Shown here piece by piece: positions 22,643-30,714 of a DNA stretch of 33,486 bases (position 1 is the first letter of the stretch; each line of letters begins with the position of its first letter). The position numbers and the translations under genes are program-made. Under the pieces are notes generated by a model. That model did no database searches. It had not been told where the DNA came from and worked only from the letters and a program-made list of their open reading frames with translations. Source of the stretch: an uncultured Marvinbryantia sp. (GTDB taxonomy: Bacteria; Bacillota; Clostridia; Lachnospirales; Lachnospiraceae); contig NZ_CAJKOX010000045.1 in the NCBI RefSeq assembly GCF_905201705.1, forward strand, positions 1 through 33,486, given 5' to 3'.

Positions 22643-22655
22643 ATAAAAAAATCTT
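22631..22655. terminator. AT-rich hairpin after corA
   Basis: AAGATTTTTT and AAAAAAATCTT form a stem overlapping the corA stop. It is AT-only apart from one pair and may be a weak bidirectional terminator. Confidence 0.35.
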
Positions 22656-22675
22656 AAAAAAATATAAAAAAGTGC

Positions 22676-22704
22676 TTGCATTTGCAAGAAAAATATAATA
22701 TAAT
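22676..22704 (+). promoter_or_regulatory. sigma-A promoter of tRNA-Lys
   Basis: TTGCAT (22676-22681), 17-nt spacer, TATAAT (22699-22704), about 39 nt before the tRNA. Confidence 0.8.
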
Positions 22705-22742
22705 ACTTTTCGTTCGGTGGGGTACCGAAGAAAATAATAAAA

Positions 22743-22815
22743 GCGCGATTAGCTCAGTTGGTAGAGCACCTGACTCTTAATCAGGGTGTCCAGGGTTCGA
22801 GCCCCTGATCGCGCA
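22743..22815 (+). tRNA. tRNA-Lys (anticodon CTT)
   Basis: 73 nt. The acceptor stem GCGCGAT pairs with ATCGCGC, discriminator A. The D-loop region is TAGCTCAGTTGGTAGAGCA, the anticodon arm CCTGA-CTCTTAA-TCAGG has CTT at 22776-22778 (reads AAG), and the T arm is CAGGG-TTCGAGC-CCCTG. CCA is not encoded. It stands as a single-gene unit with its own promoter and terminator. Confidence 0.97.
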
Positions 22816-22820
22816 CTGAA

Positions 22821-22867
22821 AGTATCGCTTTTGCAGACTTGGAGCTGCGGGGGCGGTGCTTTTTTTG
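22821..22867 (+). terminator. intrinsic terminator after tRNA-Lys
   Basis: AGTATCGC (22821-22828) pairs with GCGGTGCT (22853-22860, two G-U pairs) enclosing an inner GCAG/CTGC stem, followed by TTTTTT. Confidence 0.7.
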
Positions 22868-23010
22868 CGTGTAAACGACAGGCTATCGGCTGTGGATGGT
22901 AATGACTTCGTCAAATTTTTGCTATGCTTACCGGTCAAACAGATGTAAAACCAGGGCAAGATATTATAATGGACAGCAAAATCTTCTAATATAAAAGAGC
23001 GGGACAGTGG

Positions 23011-23040
23011 TGGTATAATACAAATATCAAAAGCTTTTGA
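23011..23040 (+). promoter_or_regulatory. extended -10 promoter plus palindromic operator of the sugar operon
   Basis: TGG TATAAT (-10 at 23014-23019) is an extended -10 without a good -35. The perfect 14-bp palindrome TCAAAAGCTTTTGA (23027-23040) covers the expected start site and early leader, a natural repressor or response-regulator site. Confidence 0.55.
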
Positions 23041-23105
23041 ACGCAGAATGAACGACAGGATTTTACAGGGTACGATAAAATATTATTTAGGACGGGAGGT
23101 ACAGT

Positions 23106-24065
23106 ATGAATAAGAAGATAATAAATGCTATGCTGGTTCTTGGAATGACAGCAGGGCTTGCAGCGGGCACATGTACGAGCGCATTTGCAGAGGAAGCGGA
23201 AACGGAAGAAGCCAGAGGCTATCGCTTCACCTGGGTTAATCCCATTGTTGGGTTGGAATACTGGTCTATCGCAGAAGAAGGCATGGCGGCTGCAGATGCG
23301 AAATATGGGACGGATACGCAGACCGTGGGACCGACAGAAATTAATGTGGACGAAATGGTAAAGCAGATTGACGCGGCAGTGGCAGCGCAGGTAGATGGCA
23401 TTATAACAATGGCGCTTGACCCGACAGCATTAGGACCGGCAATTCAGAGAGCCGTTGACGCGGGAATTCCGGTTGTCTGCATTGATACGGATGCGCCGGA
23501 TTCTGCGCGTTCCTATTATGCGGGAACCTCCAATTATGACGCCGGATTCCAGGCAGGCCAGACCATGGCAGAGATGACAGGCGGTAAAGCAAAGGTAGGC
23601 ATTCTTATGGGCGGCATCAATGCATCCAATATGGTATCGCGCGTGGAAGGATTTAAAGCTGCGCTGGAAGAATATCCGGATATGGAAATAATTGTAACGG
23701 AAGACACAAACGCGGATCTGCTGATCGGAACGCAGAAAGCCCAGGCGATGATGCAGACCTATCCGGAAATGACGGCTATTTTCGGAACCAGTTCTACGGA
23801 TGCACAGGCGGCAGGCAAGGTGGCAGAAGAAATGGGGATCACAGATCAGTACTGCATTATCGGATTCGATGATATGGAGGATACTCTGAATTATATCCGC
23901 GAGGGTGTCGTAGACGCGACGACTGTTCAGAAGCCGTATGAGATGGGCTATCTTGGTGTCGAGCTGTTGGTACAGACGATCGAAGGAAACGGACCGGAAG
24001 AGCAGGTTATCGATACGGGCGTTACCATGGTAACTGCAGATAATGTAGACAGCTACAAGGAATAA
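23106..24065 (+). CDS. ribose/galactose-type sugar-binding protein (CUT2 ABC transporter)
   Basis: 319 aa, periplasmic-binding-protein type I (RbsB-like) ligand carrier. The signal peptide MNKKIINAMLVLGMTAGLAA ends in SAFAEE with an AFA cut site; there is no canonical lipobox. The mature protein shows FTWVNPIVGLEYWSIAEEGM, DGIITMALDPTALGPAIQRA (family 'DGIi..p.d......i..a'), GIPVVCIDTDAPDS and IIGFDDMEDTLNYIREG. ATG 23106 follows GGGAGG. It is the first gene of a six-gene run; a strong hairpin after its stop may raise its level over the downstream genes. The neighbouring sensor kinase suggests that the bound sugar is also the signal. Confidence 0.92.
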   Translation: MNKKIINAMLVLGMTAGLAAGTCTSAFAEEAETEEARGYRFTWVNPIVGLEYWSIAEEGMAAADAKYGTDTQTVGPTEINVDEMVKQIDAAVAAQVDGIITMALDPTALGPAIQRAVDAGIPVVCIDTDAPDSARSYYAGTSNYDAGFQAGQTMAEMTGGKAKVGILMGGINASNMVSRVEGFKAALEEYPDMEIIVTEDTNADLLIGTQKAQAMMQTYPEMTAIFGTSSTDAQAAGKVAEEMGITDQYCIIGFDDMEDTLNYIREGVVDATTVQKPYEMGYLGVELLVQTIEGNGPEEQVIDTGVTMVTADNVDSYKE

Positions 24066-24077
24066 CGATGACAAAAT

Positions 24078-24104
24078 AACTGCCGCAGAATAGCTGCGGC
24101 AGTT
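24078..24104 (+). terminator. intercistronic hairpin after the binding-protein gene
   Basis: AACTGCCGCAG-AATAG-CTGCGGCAGTT is a perfect 11-bp stem, 12 nt after the stop, followed by GCACTTTT. It is either a partial terminator or an RNA-stabilising structure giving more binding protein than permease. Confidence 0.7.
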
Positions 24105-24126
24105 GCACTTTTAAAGGGAGGATTTT

Positions 24127-25095
24127 ATGAAACAGAAATCAATTTTCAGGAAAATCATTTCCAGCAAGGAAATGGGTATTTTTATTCCGTGGCTTCTCAT
24201 CTGCATTGTAACAGGGGTTGTGAATCATGCGTTCTTCAGCATGAATAATGTAATTAATCTGCTGCGTTCTATATCGATTACGCTGCTGGGCGCTATTGGA
24301 GTTACCTTCGTGCTGATCAGCGGTCAGATGGAAATGTCCATCGGTTCTACCATGGGTCTTGCCAGCCTGATTACCGGTATGTGCATGGATCGTTATCAGC
24401 TTCCGGTGGTCGTTTCCATTCTGGCGGGGCTGCTGGTTGCGGCACTGATCGGAGTGGTCAATGGCGTAATTATATCCAAATTTAAAATTCCGGCATTGAT
24501 TGTAACGCTTGGTACCATGTATATTGGACGTGGAGCCATTAACGTTATTTCGAAAGGAGTACCATTTGGCGGATTCCCGGATAGCTTTAACCAACTGGGA
24601 CAGGGCACATTATTTTCTATTCCTTATTCTGTCTATATAGCGTTCGCGGCAATGGTAATCGCATCGGTGGTTTTAAAATATACCGTGTTCGGGCGCTCGA
24701 TTATGGCGGTGGGCGGAAATGCGGAGACAGCGCGTCTTTCGGGTATCCATATTGATAAGATTACTGTTATTACCTATATTATTTCTGCCGTGACGGCAGG
24801 CATGGCGGGTATTCTGACCGCGTCCCGTCTTTCGTCCGCTCAGGCAAATGCCGGAAACGGCTGGGAAATGACGGTTATTTCCGCCGTAGTAATCGGGGGA
24901 ACCAGTATGTATGGAGGCTCCGGTTCGATCGTGGGGACCCTGATCGGCGTGGCGATTATGGAAACCCTGACCGTATCGATGACCATGCTTCGCGTAGATG
25001 CCTACTGGCAGAAAATTGTAGTTGGGGCAATTATTATCTTTGCAGTTGGCGTCGATACCTACCGGCGCTCTAAAGCATCGGCGGATAAGGGGTGA
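24127..25095 (+). CDS. sugar ABC transporter permease (RbsC/MglC-like)
   Basis: 322 aa with 8-10 transmembrane segments. Family motifs are visible: LISGQMEMSIGSTMGLASLI, GVVNGVIISKFKIPALIVTL, GTMYIGRGAINVI, VFGRSIMAVGGNAETARLSG (the cytoplasmic ATPase-docking loop) and GGTSMYGGSGSIVGTLIG. The ribosome binding site GGGAGG precedes ATG 24127. The stop overlaps the alternative GTG start of the ATPase gene. Confidence 0.93.
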   Translation: MKQKSIFRKIISSKEMGIFIPWLLICIVTGVVNHAFFSMNNVINLLRSISITLLGAIGVTFVLISGQMEMSIGSTMGLASLITGMCMDRYQLPVVVSILAGLLVAALIGVVNGVIISKFKIPALIVTLGTMYIGRGAINVISKGVPFGGFPDSFNQLGQGTLFSIPYSVYIAFAAMVIASVVLKYTVFGRSIMAVGGNAETARLSGIHIDKITVITYIISAVTAGMAGILTASRLSSAQANAGNGWEMTVISAVVIGGTSMYGGSGSIVGTLIGVAIMETLTVSMTMLRVDAYWQKIVVGAIIIFAVGVDTYRRSKASADKG

Positions 25096-25100
25096 TTTTC

Positions 25101-26621
25101 ATGGAAAAAAGAGCAATTCTGGAAATGCAGCATATTACAAAGCGTTTCCCGGGTGTGCTGGCATTGGATGACGTAAGTTTTCAGGCATATTCCGGTGAGA
25201 TCCTGGCGCTGTGCGGTGAGAATGGCGCAGGAAAGTCGACACTGATGAAGGTTCTCAGCGGTTCCTGGCCGGAATCAACCTATGAGGGGAAAATTCTGGT
25301 GGATGGTCAGCTCTGCCATTTTACAGATACAGAGAAATCGGAAAAAGCGGGCATCGCCATGATTTATCAGGAAATCAGTATGCATCTTGACGAGACGGTG
25401 GCGGAAAATATTTATCTTGGCAGATGGCCGAAAAAGAAGGGCCTTATTGACTGGAAAAAAATGAATGAAAATGCTGTCCGGTACATTGAGATGGTAGGGC
25501 TGGATGTGACGCCGGAAGAGCACCTGAGGAATCTGGGTACCAGCCAGCAGCAGCTTGTGGCGATTGCCAGGGCGCTTACCAAGAATCCTAAAATCCTTGT
25601 ACTGGATGAGCCGACATCGCCCCTGACCCTGACTGAGTCGGAACGGCTGTTTAAAATTCTTCACAGCCTGAAGGAAAAGGGAATTGCGTGTATTTTAATT
25701 ACGCATAAGCTGACGGAGATATTTGCGAATGCGGACCGGGTTGTGGTTATGCGGGATGGAAAGACAATTTCCACCACAATGATGGCGGATGCGACGGAGG
25801 AGAAAATCGTAACCGATATGGTGGGGCGGAAAATAGACTCTTACTATCCGAAGGAAAAGGCGGAAATAGGAAAGGTTGTTCTGGAAGTGAAGCATATGAC
25901 GGTGCCGCATCCCTATGCAGCGAATAAAAAAATCGTTCAGGATGTCTCGTTTTCCGTGCGCGGCGGCGAGATTCTGGGAATCGGCGGTCTTGTGGGAGCC
26001 GGACGAAGCGAACTGGTAAATGCAATCTTCCGCAAGATTATCCCGGAGACGGGAGAAATCCTGATGGAAGGAAAGCCGCTGAAGATCCGGTCCTGTTCAG
26101 ACGCCATCCGGGCGGGAATTGCGCTGGTGACCGAGGACAGGAAAACCGATGGGATCGTGGGATGTTTAAGCATCCGGGAAAATATTGCCCTTGCCTCTTT
26201 GCAAAAATTATCAAAAAATGGTTTTATGAAGGGAAAGGAAGAAAAAGAGCAGGCAGGCAGATATTTTAAAGAGATTTCCATAAAAGCGCCGGATATGGAT
26301 ACGAAGCTTCAGCAGCTTTCAGGCGGAAATCAGCAGAAGGTGGTATTGAGTAAATGGCTGATGAGACGACCAAAGGTTCTGATTATGGATGAGCCGACAC
26401 GTGGTATTGACGTGGGCGCGAAGTATGAGATATATAAAATAATGGTGGATCTGGCAAGGCAGGGCATTGCCATTGTGATGATATCGTCAGAGCTTCCCGA
26501 GCTGCTTTCCATGTCGGATCGCGTGATGATACTGAATGAAGGGAGAGTCAGTGGGATTCTGAAGCAGGAGGAGTGTACGCAGGAGAAGATCATGAAGCTG
26601 GCGACAGCGTCCATGGAATAG
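25101..26621 (+). CDS. sugar ABC transporter ATPase, two nucleotide-binding domains (RbsA/MglA-like)
   Basis: 506 aa. Domain one: Walker A GENGAGKST at 39-47, signature LGTSQQQLVAIARAL, Walker B ILVLDEPTSPLT. Domain two is degenerate at Walker A (GIGGLVGAGRSELVNAIF, as usual for this family), with signature LSGGNQQKVVLSKWL and Walker B VLIMDEPTRGIDVGA. Start ATG 25101 sits 8 nt after AAGGGG; GTG 25092 is an alternative overlapping the permease stop. Gene order (binding protein, permease, ATPase) is the reverse of the classical rbs/mgl order but frequent in Lachnospiraceae. Confidence 0.93.
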   Translation: MEKRAILEMQHITKRFPGVLALDDVSFQAYSGEILALCGENGAGKSTLMKVLSGSWPESTYEGKILVDGQLCHFTDTEKSEKAGIAMIYQEISMHLDETVAENIYLGRWPKKKGLIDWKKMNENAVRYIEMVGLDVTPEEHLRNLGTSQQQLVAIARALTKNPKILVLDEPTSPLTLTESERLFKILHSLKEKGIACILITHKLTEIFANADRVVVMRDGKTISTTMMADATEEKIVTDMVGRKIDSYYPKEKAEIGKVVLEVKHMTVPHPYAANKKIVQDVSFSVRGGEILGIGGLVGAGRSELVNAIFRKIIPETGEILMEGKPLKIRSCSDAIRAGIALVTEDRKTDGIVGCLSIRENIALASLQKLSKNGFMKGKEEKEQAGRYFKEISIKAPDMDTKLQQLSGGNQQKVVLSKWLMRRPKVLIMDEPTRGIDVGAKYEIYKIMVDLARQGIAIVMISSELPELLSMSDRVMILNEGRVSGILKQEECTQEKIMKLATASME

Positions 26622-26661
26622 AACAGGCGCCAAAGGAGCATGGAAGAATGGGGGCAGAGGT

Positions 26662-28185
26662 ATGCGGAAAAGACAGAGGGTTTTTATATTCAGACAGGTG
26701 GCATGCCTGGTTGGAAGCGTTTTTGCGGGGCTTCTGTTCCTTTTTTGTGTGCAGGACGGGCTGCGCCATCATGCGGACAGCGAAAATCAGAATCTGATGA
26801 CGATCAGCACCTGCTTTAATGATATCAGCGTTGAAATGCAGAAGGTCAGAGAATGGGTGAAGTTTTCGACGGAGAATAAGCTGGATGATGAAGCAGAATT
26901 CGCCGATTCCCGGGAAAGGCTTATCCGTTCCTCGGAAATTCTTGCGGGTTATATGAATGAGCGCAGCTATAACCGCAGCAGCATAGACCTGAAATGCACG
27001 ATTGAAACTTATATACAGGACTGCGAGACTCTGATGGAATCCCTGAAGACCGGAAATTATAGCGAGACGACAAGAAACTATAAAATCTGCGAGCAGACCT
27101 ATGAATTCAGTCAGGAGAAAATGAACTGGGTTTACCGCGATATTCAGGAGAGCTATGTAATCAGCCGGGAGCAGCTTGAAAAATATGAGCTGCTCAGCAG
27201 CGTGATCAAGGCGGCAACAACCGTTATTATAATTTCTGTGGCCGCGCTGCTTCTTGCGCTTCTGAACAGGGTAATCGTCCGCCCAATAAACAATTTGTAC
27301 AGCAAAACAGAATTATTCCTGACGGAGGAGGGACAGATCGAGCCGACTACATCTCCGGTAAAACAAAAAAATGAAATTGACTTGCTCAATAACAGTATTT
27401 ACAGAATGCAAATGAGGATCGGGGAACAGTACCGGCAATTATTAGAAAAGGCAGAGATGGAAAAACAGCTTACGATGGAAAAATTAAAGGCTGTTGAAAA
27501 TGAAAAATGGATGAAGGATGCCCAACTGAAAAATCTTCAGGCGAGAATCAATCCGCATTTTCTGTTTAATTCCATTAACCTGATCTCGAAAATGGCATAT
27601 ATGGAGGATGCGGAGCAGACCTCGGAAATGCTGGAATCCTTTGGCGAGTTTCTTCGCTATAATCTGGATAATTTCGGAAAAACTGTCACTATTCAGAAGG
27701 AGTTGGAGAATGTGCAGGATTACACGACGATCCAGAAGATCCGTTTTGGGGACCGCATGGATTTTAGCATTACTGCGGATCAGGCTGTGACCGGGACGAA
27801 AATACCATGCCTTATTTTGCAGCCGCTGGTGGAGAATGCGATTATTCATGGGGTAGGTATGTACACGACGGGAGCGTTCATCAGCGTGGATGTTAGGAAA
27901 ACAGAGACGGGGCGGGTTCGCATGACGGTATTGGATAATGGAATCGGCATGACGGATGATACGCTAAAGGAGGTGAGAAGTAAGGCAGCGGAATCCTCTC
28001 AGCAGCAGGATGATGGTTCTATTGGGCTTTCGAACGTATTTAAACGTCTTCGCCTGTTTTTTAACAATGACGTAGATATTTATATCGACTCGGAGCAGGG
28101 ACAGTTTACGAAAATTCAGATAGAAATTCCATTTTGGGGAAGTGAGGCGATGGAAGATGTATCAGGTATTGATAGCGGACGATGA
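26662..28185 (+). CDS. sensor histidine kinase, LytS/YesM type
   Basis: 507 aa membrane kinase. TM1 is near residues 12-31 (VACLVGSVFAGLLFLFCVQD), followed by a helical extracellular sensor of ~150 residues, TM2 near 180-203 (AATTVIIISVAALLLALLN), a HAMP-like linker and coiled coil. The His_kinase domain reads LQARINPHFLFNSINLISKM with phospho-acceptor H299. The ATPase domain shows PLVENAIIHG, VLDNGIGM and GSIGLSNVFKRL. It begins 40 nt after the transporter ATPase gene and overlaps the response-regulator gene, so it is one operon. The helical sensor may contact the sugar-loaded binding protein, as in related systems; this is inference. Confidence 0.9.
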   Translation: MRKRQRVFIFRQVACLVGSVFAGLLFLFCVQDGLRHHADSENQNLMTISTCFNDISVEMQKVREWVKFSTENKLDDEAEFADSRERLIRSSEILAGYMNERSYNRSSIDLKCTIETYIQDCETLMESLKTGNYSETTRNYKICEQTYEFSQEKMNWVYRDIQESYVISREQLEKYELLSSVIKAATTVIIISVAALLLALLNRVIVRPINNLYSKTELFLTEEGQIEPTTSPVKQKNEIDLLNNSIYRMQMRIGEQYRQLLEKAEMEKQLTMEKLKAVENEKWMKDAQLKNLQARINPHFLFNSINLISKMAYMEDAEQTSEMLESFGEFLRYNLDNFGKTVTIQKELENVQDYTTIQKIRFGDRMDFSITADQAVTGTKIPCLILQPLVENAIIHGVGMYTTGAFISVDVRKTETGRVRMTVLDNGIGMTDDTLKEVRSKAAESSQQQDDGSIGLSNVFKRLRLFFNNDVDIYIDSEQGQFTKIQIEIPFWGSEAMEDVSGIDSGR

Positions 28186-29749
28186 AGCGATTGAGCGCAA
28201 CGCGCTGAAAATGATGCTGGAAAATAATATCGCATCTATAGAGGTAACCGGAGAGGCAGAAAATGGAGTCCAGCTTCTCCAGATGCTAAAAAAGAACCGG
28301 TACGATATTGCGGTCGTGGATATTGAGATGCCGGGACTATCCGGGCTGGAGGTGCTTCAGATGGCGCAAAAGGAACTGGAAAACACCCGGGTTATCATTT
28401 TTACGGCTTACAGTAATTTTGATTATGCGCAGATGTCGCTGCGCTATCATGCGTTTGATTATCTTCTGAAGCCGACAAGGCGGGATAAGCTGATGGCGAC
28501 CATAGAGCGGTGCGTGGAGGATATCGAAGCGGCGCGCAGGAAATCGGTAAACAGTGAGAGGCTGAAGAAAATTATCGGGCAGATCCGACCGCTGATGGAT
28601 GAGGAGCTGCTTAATAGCTTTTGTACGGGCAGCGGTGATTTTGCCAGGCTGAAGGTATATCTGAATGCTCTGGAGATATCCACAGAGACTGGTTATATTG
28701 TAACGTTCCGCATACGCGACCGCAGAAAGGGCCAGATGAGCCCGGAGGATTCCCTGGACCAGCTTGCATTAAAAAAATCGGTGGCGAAAAAACTGAGCAC
28801 CGGGCTTTCGGAGCTGGTAGAACATTCGCTGGCGCAGGTTCAGCGGGACAAAATTACGGCGTTTATTCCTGTGGAACGGCCGGGAGCGGAATACCAGAAC
28901 CGTGTAGACAGCATTAATCTTGTTCATATTATTCTGGACCGGATACAGCTCCCTGAGACGGTGGAAGTTATTGCGGGAATCGGATCCGTACAGGAGTCGC
29001 TGGAACAGATGCATCTTTCTTACCGGGAAAGCATCAGCGCCCTGCATGATACGAAGACGAACATGGCAATCCGCCATTATAATGACCTGTTTGACAGGAA
29101 GGAGCAGGACTGGCATATTTTGCAGAAGGAACAGAAACAACTGCTTGCGGCTATCCGGGATGAGGACATGGAAAAACAGAAGAAAATGATTGATCAGATT
29201 TTCTTTGTGCTGCATAAGAAACCGCCGGAAGAATGCAGCAGCCATATTCTGGAGATGATGGTGCAGATTCTGCATAGTGTGGATCCCTATTTTTCGGAAA
29301 ATCAGGATCACCGTTTTCACATCAGCCGCCTGTGCCGGGAGTGCATGAACATAGGCGATACGGACAGCCTGAAGCGGTGGCTGACCGAGTATTGTCAGAA
29401 TTTGTCGCGGGAAATGAATGTCGGCAGCCATACCGGTATTGTAATCGAACAGGCGCGAAAATATATTGATGACAATTATCAGGAGGATTTATCCCTGAAT
29501 GACGTCAGCAGACACTGTAATGTCAGTATTTATTATATGAGCAGGCTGTTTAAAGAAAAAATGGGAGAGAATTATTCCACCTATCTGACACGGGTAAGGA
29601 TGGAGGCGGCAAAGGAGATGATCCGCAAATACGATTATCCGCTGAAAACTCTGTCTGATAAATGCGGATTCCGGAGCGTGGGATATTTCTGCCGGGTGTT
29701 TAAGCAATATACGGGCGTAACCGTAGGGGAATTTAAAGAGCAGAGATGA
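28157..29749 (+). CDS. response regulator, YesN type (REC + AraC HTH)
   Basis: 530 aa. The receiver domain MYQVLIADDEAIERNALKMM has phospho-acceptor D55 in AVVDIEMPG, the switch Thr in IIFTAYSNF and the Lys in YLLKPTRRDKL. A long central region of about 270 residues is followed by a C-terminal AraC-type double HTH (residues ~428-530: LSLNDVSRHCNVSIYYMSRL and LKTLSDKCGFRSVGYFCRVF). The start overlaps the kinase gene by about 29 nt; a GTG at 28142 is an alternative. It most likely activates the promoter at 23.0 kb. Confidence 0.92.
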   Translation: MYQVLIADDEAIERNALKMMLENNIASIEVTGEAENGVQLLQMLKKNRYDIAVVDIEMPGLSGLEVLQMAQKELENTRVIIFTAYSNFDYAQMSLRYHAFDYLLKPTRRDKLMATIERCVEDIEAARRKSVNSERLKKIIGQIRPLMDEELLNSFCTGSGDFARLKVYLNALEISTETGYIVTFRIRDRRKGQMSPEDSLDQLALKKSVAKKLSTGLSELVEHSLAQVQRDKITAFIPVERPGAEYQNRVDSINLVHIILDRIQLPETVEVIAGIGSVQESLEQMHLSYRESISALHDTKTNMAIRHYNDLFDRKEQDWHILQKEQKQLLAAIRDEDMEKQKKMIDQIFFVLHKKPPEECSSHILEMMVQILHSVDPYFSENQDHRFHISRLCRECMNIGDTDSLKRWLTEYCQNLSREMNVGSHTGIVIEQARKYIDDNYQEDLSLNDVSRHCNVSIYYMSRLFKEKMGENYSTYLTRVRMEAAKEMIRKYDYPLKTLSDKCGFRSVGYFCRVFKQYTGVTVGEFKEQR

Positions 29750-29774
29750 ATAAGGCGAAAGCCGGGAGATAACT

Positions 29775-30614
29775 ATGGAGAAAATGATAAAAGTTGTATG
29801 TGAGCAGGAAGCATATGCATTGATTGATGACATTACGTATACCCATGTTCCGTTTTGGTATGGAGAGACACAGCGGCCGCTGCGTCTGAGCATTCTTCTG
29901 CCGAAGCATAAGGAGGGGCACAGAAAGCTGCCGCTGATCGTATGGCTGTGTGGAGGCGCGTTCCGCGTTATGGACCGAAACGTCTGGATTCCGCAGCTAA
30001 CTGCTCTTGCTATGTCAGGATATGTGATCGCCAGCGCAGAATACCGGACAAGCCATGAATGCCCGTTTCCGGGACCCCTGACAGACATCAAGGCGGCAAT
30101 ACGCTATCTGCGTTCTCATAGTGACCAGTACTGTATCGATCCGGAGCGCGTAGCGGTGATGGGCGAGTCGGCGGGCGGCACTCTTTCCGCTCTGGTCGGC
30201 GTCACCGGGGAGATTGCTGAGTATGAGGTGGGAGACTTTCTGGAATACAGCAGTTCCGTTCAGAAGGTCGTGGATTTTTACGGACTGACCGATATGCTGC
30301 ATGATCCCATAGATAAAACCGGAGAGAATGCAAGGATTATTGAGGATTTCGTGGACTGGGATTTTGAAAGGACGGGAAAACTGGCAAGTGCGGTAAATTA
30401 CGTAGAGGAGGGAAAAGCCCTGCCGGAATTTCTGATTTTTCATGGAACGGCGGATACCCTGGTGCCGATTGAACAGAGTGAAGGCTTTTATGAAAAGCTG
30501 ATTCAGACGGGACATGCGGCGGACTTTTATCGCATAGAAGACGCGCCGCACGGCTCGGACCTGTTTTACCAGAAGGAGGTTATGGAGATAGTGAAAGCCT
30601 TTTTGTGGAAATGA
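29775..30614 (+). CDS. alpha/beta-hydrolase esterase (carbohydrate-esterase / BD-FAE-like)
   Basis: 279 aa cytoplasmic protein, no signal peptide. Nucleophile elbow GESAGG with S132, catalytic D227 in HGTADTLVP and H259 in APHGSD. The oxyanion-hole HGG motif of the family is CGG here (VWLCGGAF, 59-61). Similar enzymes remove acetyl or feruloyl groups from xylo-oligosaccharides. It closes the operon, 25 nt after the response regulator, suggesting that the imported sugar is acylated and is deacylated inside the cell. A lipase/steryl-esterase role is less likely. Confidence 0.85.
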   Translation: MEKMIKVVCEQEAYALIDDITYTHVPFWYGETQRPLRLSILLPKHKEGHRKLPLIVWLCGGAFRVMDRNVWIPQLTALAMSGYVIASAEYRTSHECPFPGPLTDIKAAIRYLRSHSDQYCIDPERVAVMGESAGGTLSALVGVTGEIAEYEVGDFLEYSSSVQKVVDFYGLTDMLHDPIDKTGENARIIEDFVDWDFERTGKLASAVNYVEEGKALPEFLIFHGTADTLVPIEQSEGFYEKLIQTGHAADFYRIEDAPHGSDLFYQKEVMEIVKAFLWK

Positions 30615-30628
30615 CAGCATATATGCTG
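30615..30628. repeat. 14-bp palindrome just after the esterase stop
   Basis: CAGCATATATGCTG begins on the base after the TGA. No T-run follows; CGGAAA (30629-30634) and TTTCCG (30648-30653) could form a second stem. Terminator activity is uncertain. Confidence 0.4.
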
Positions 30629-30653
30629 CGGAAATTGTGCGGGCAGCTTTCCG

Positions 30654-30699
30654 TTGCGTTTAAGTCGTGATGCATGTATAATGAACCTATCACGATAGG
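30654..30699 (+). promoter_or_regulatory. sigma-A promoter and operator-like repeat of the exonuclease III gene
   Basis: TTGCGT (30654-30659), 17-nt spacer, TATAAT (30677-30682). CCTATC-AC-GATAGG (30686-30699) covers the expected start site and ends in the GGAAGAGG ribosome-binding region. Confidence 0.75.
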
Positions 30700-30714
30700 A
30701 AGAGGTTAATGCAT

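Noticed and set aside
30625..30653. H-type pseudoknot order GCTG / CGGAAA / CAGC / TTTCCG after the esterase gene
   Set aside because: The connecting loops would have zero length, which is not sterically reasonable; simple hairpins explain the bases.
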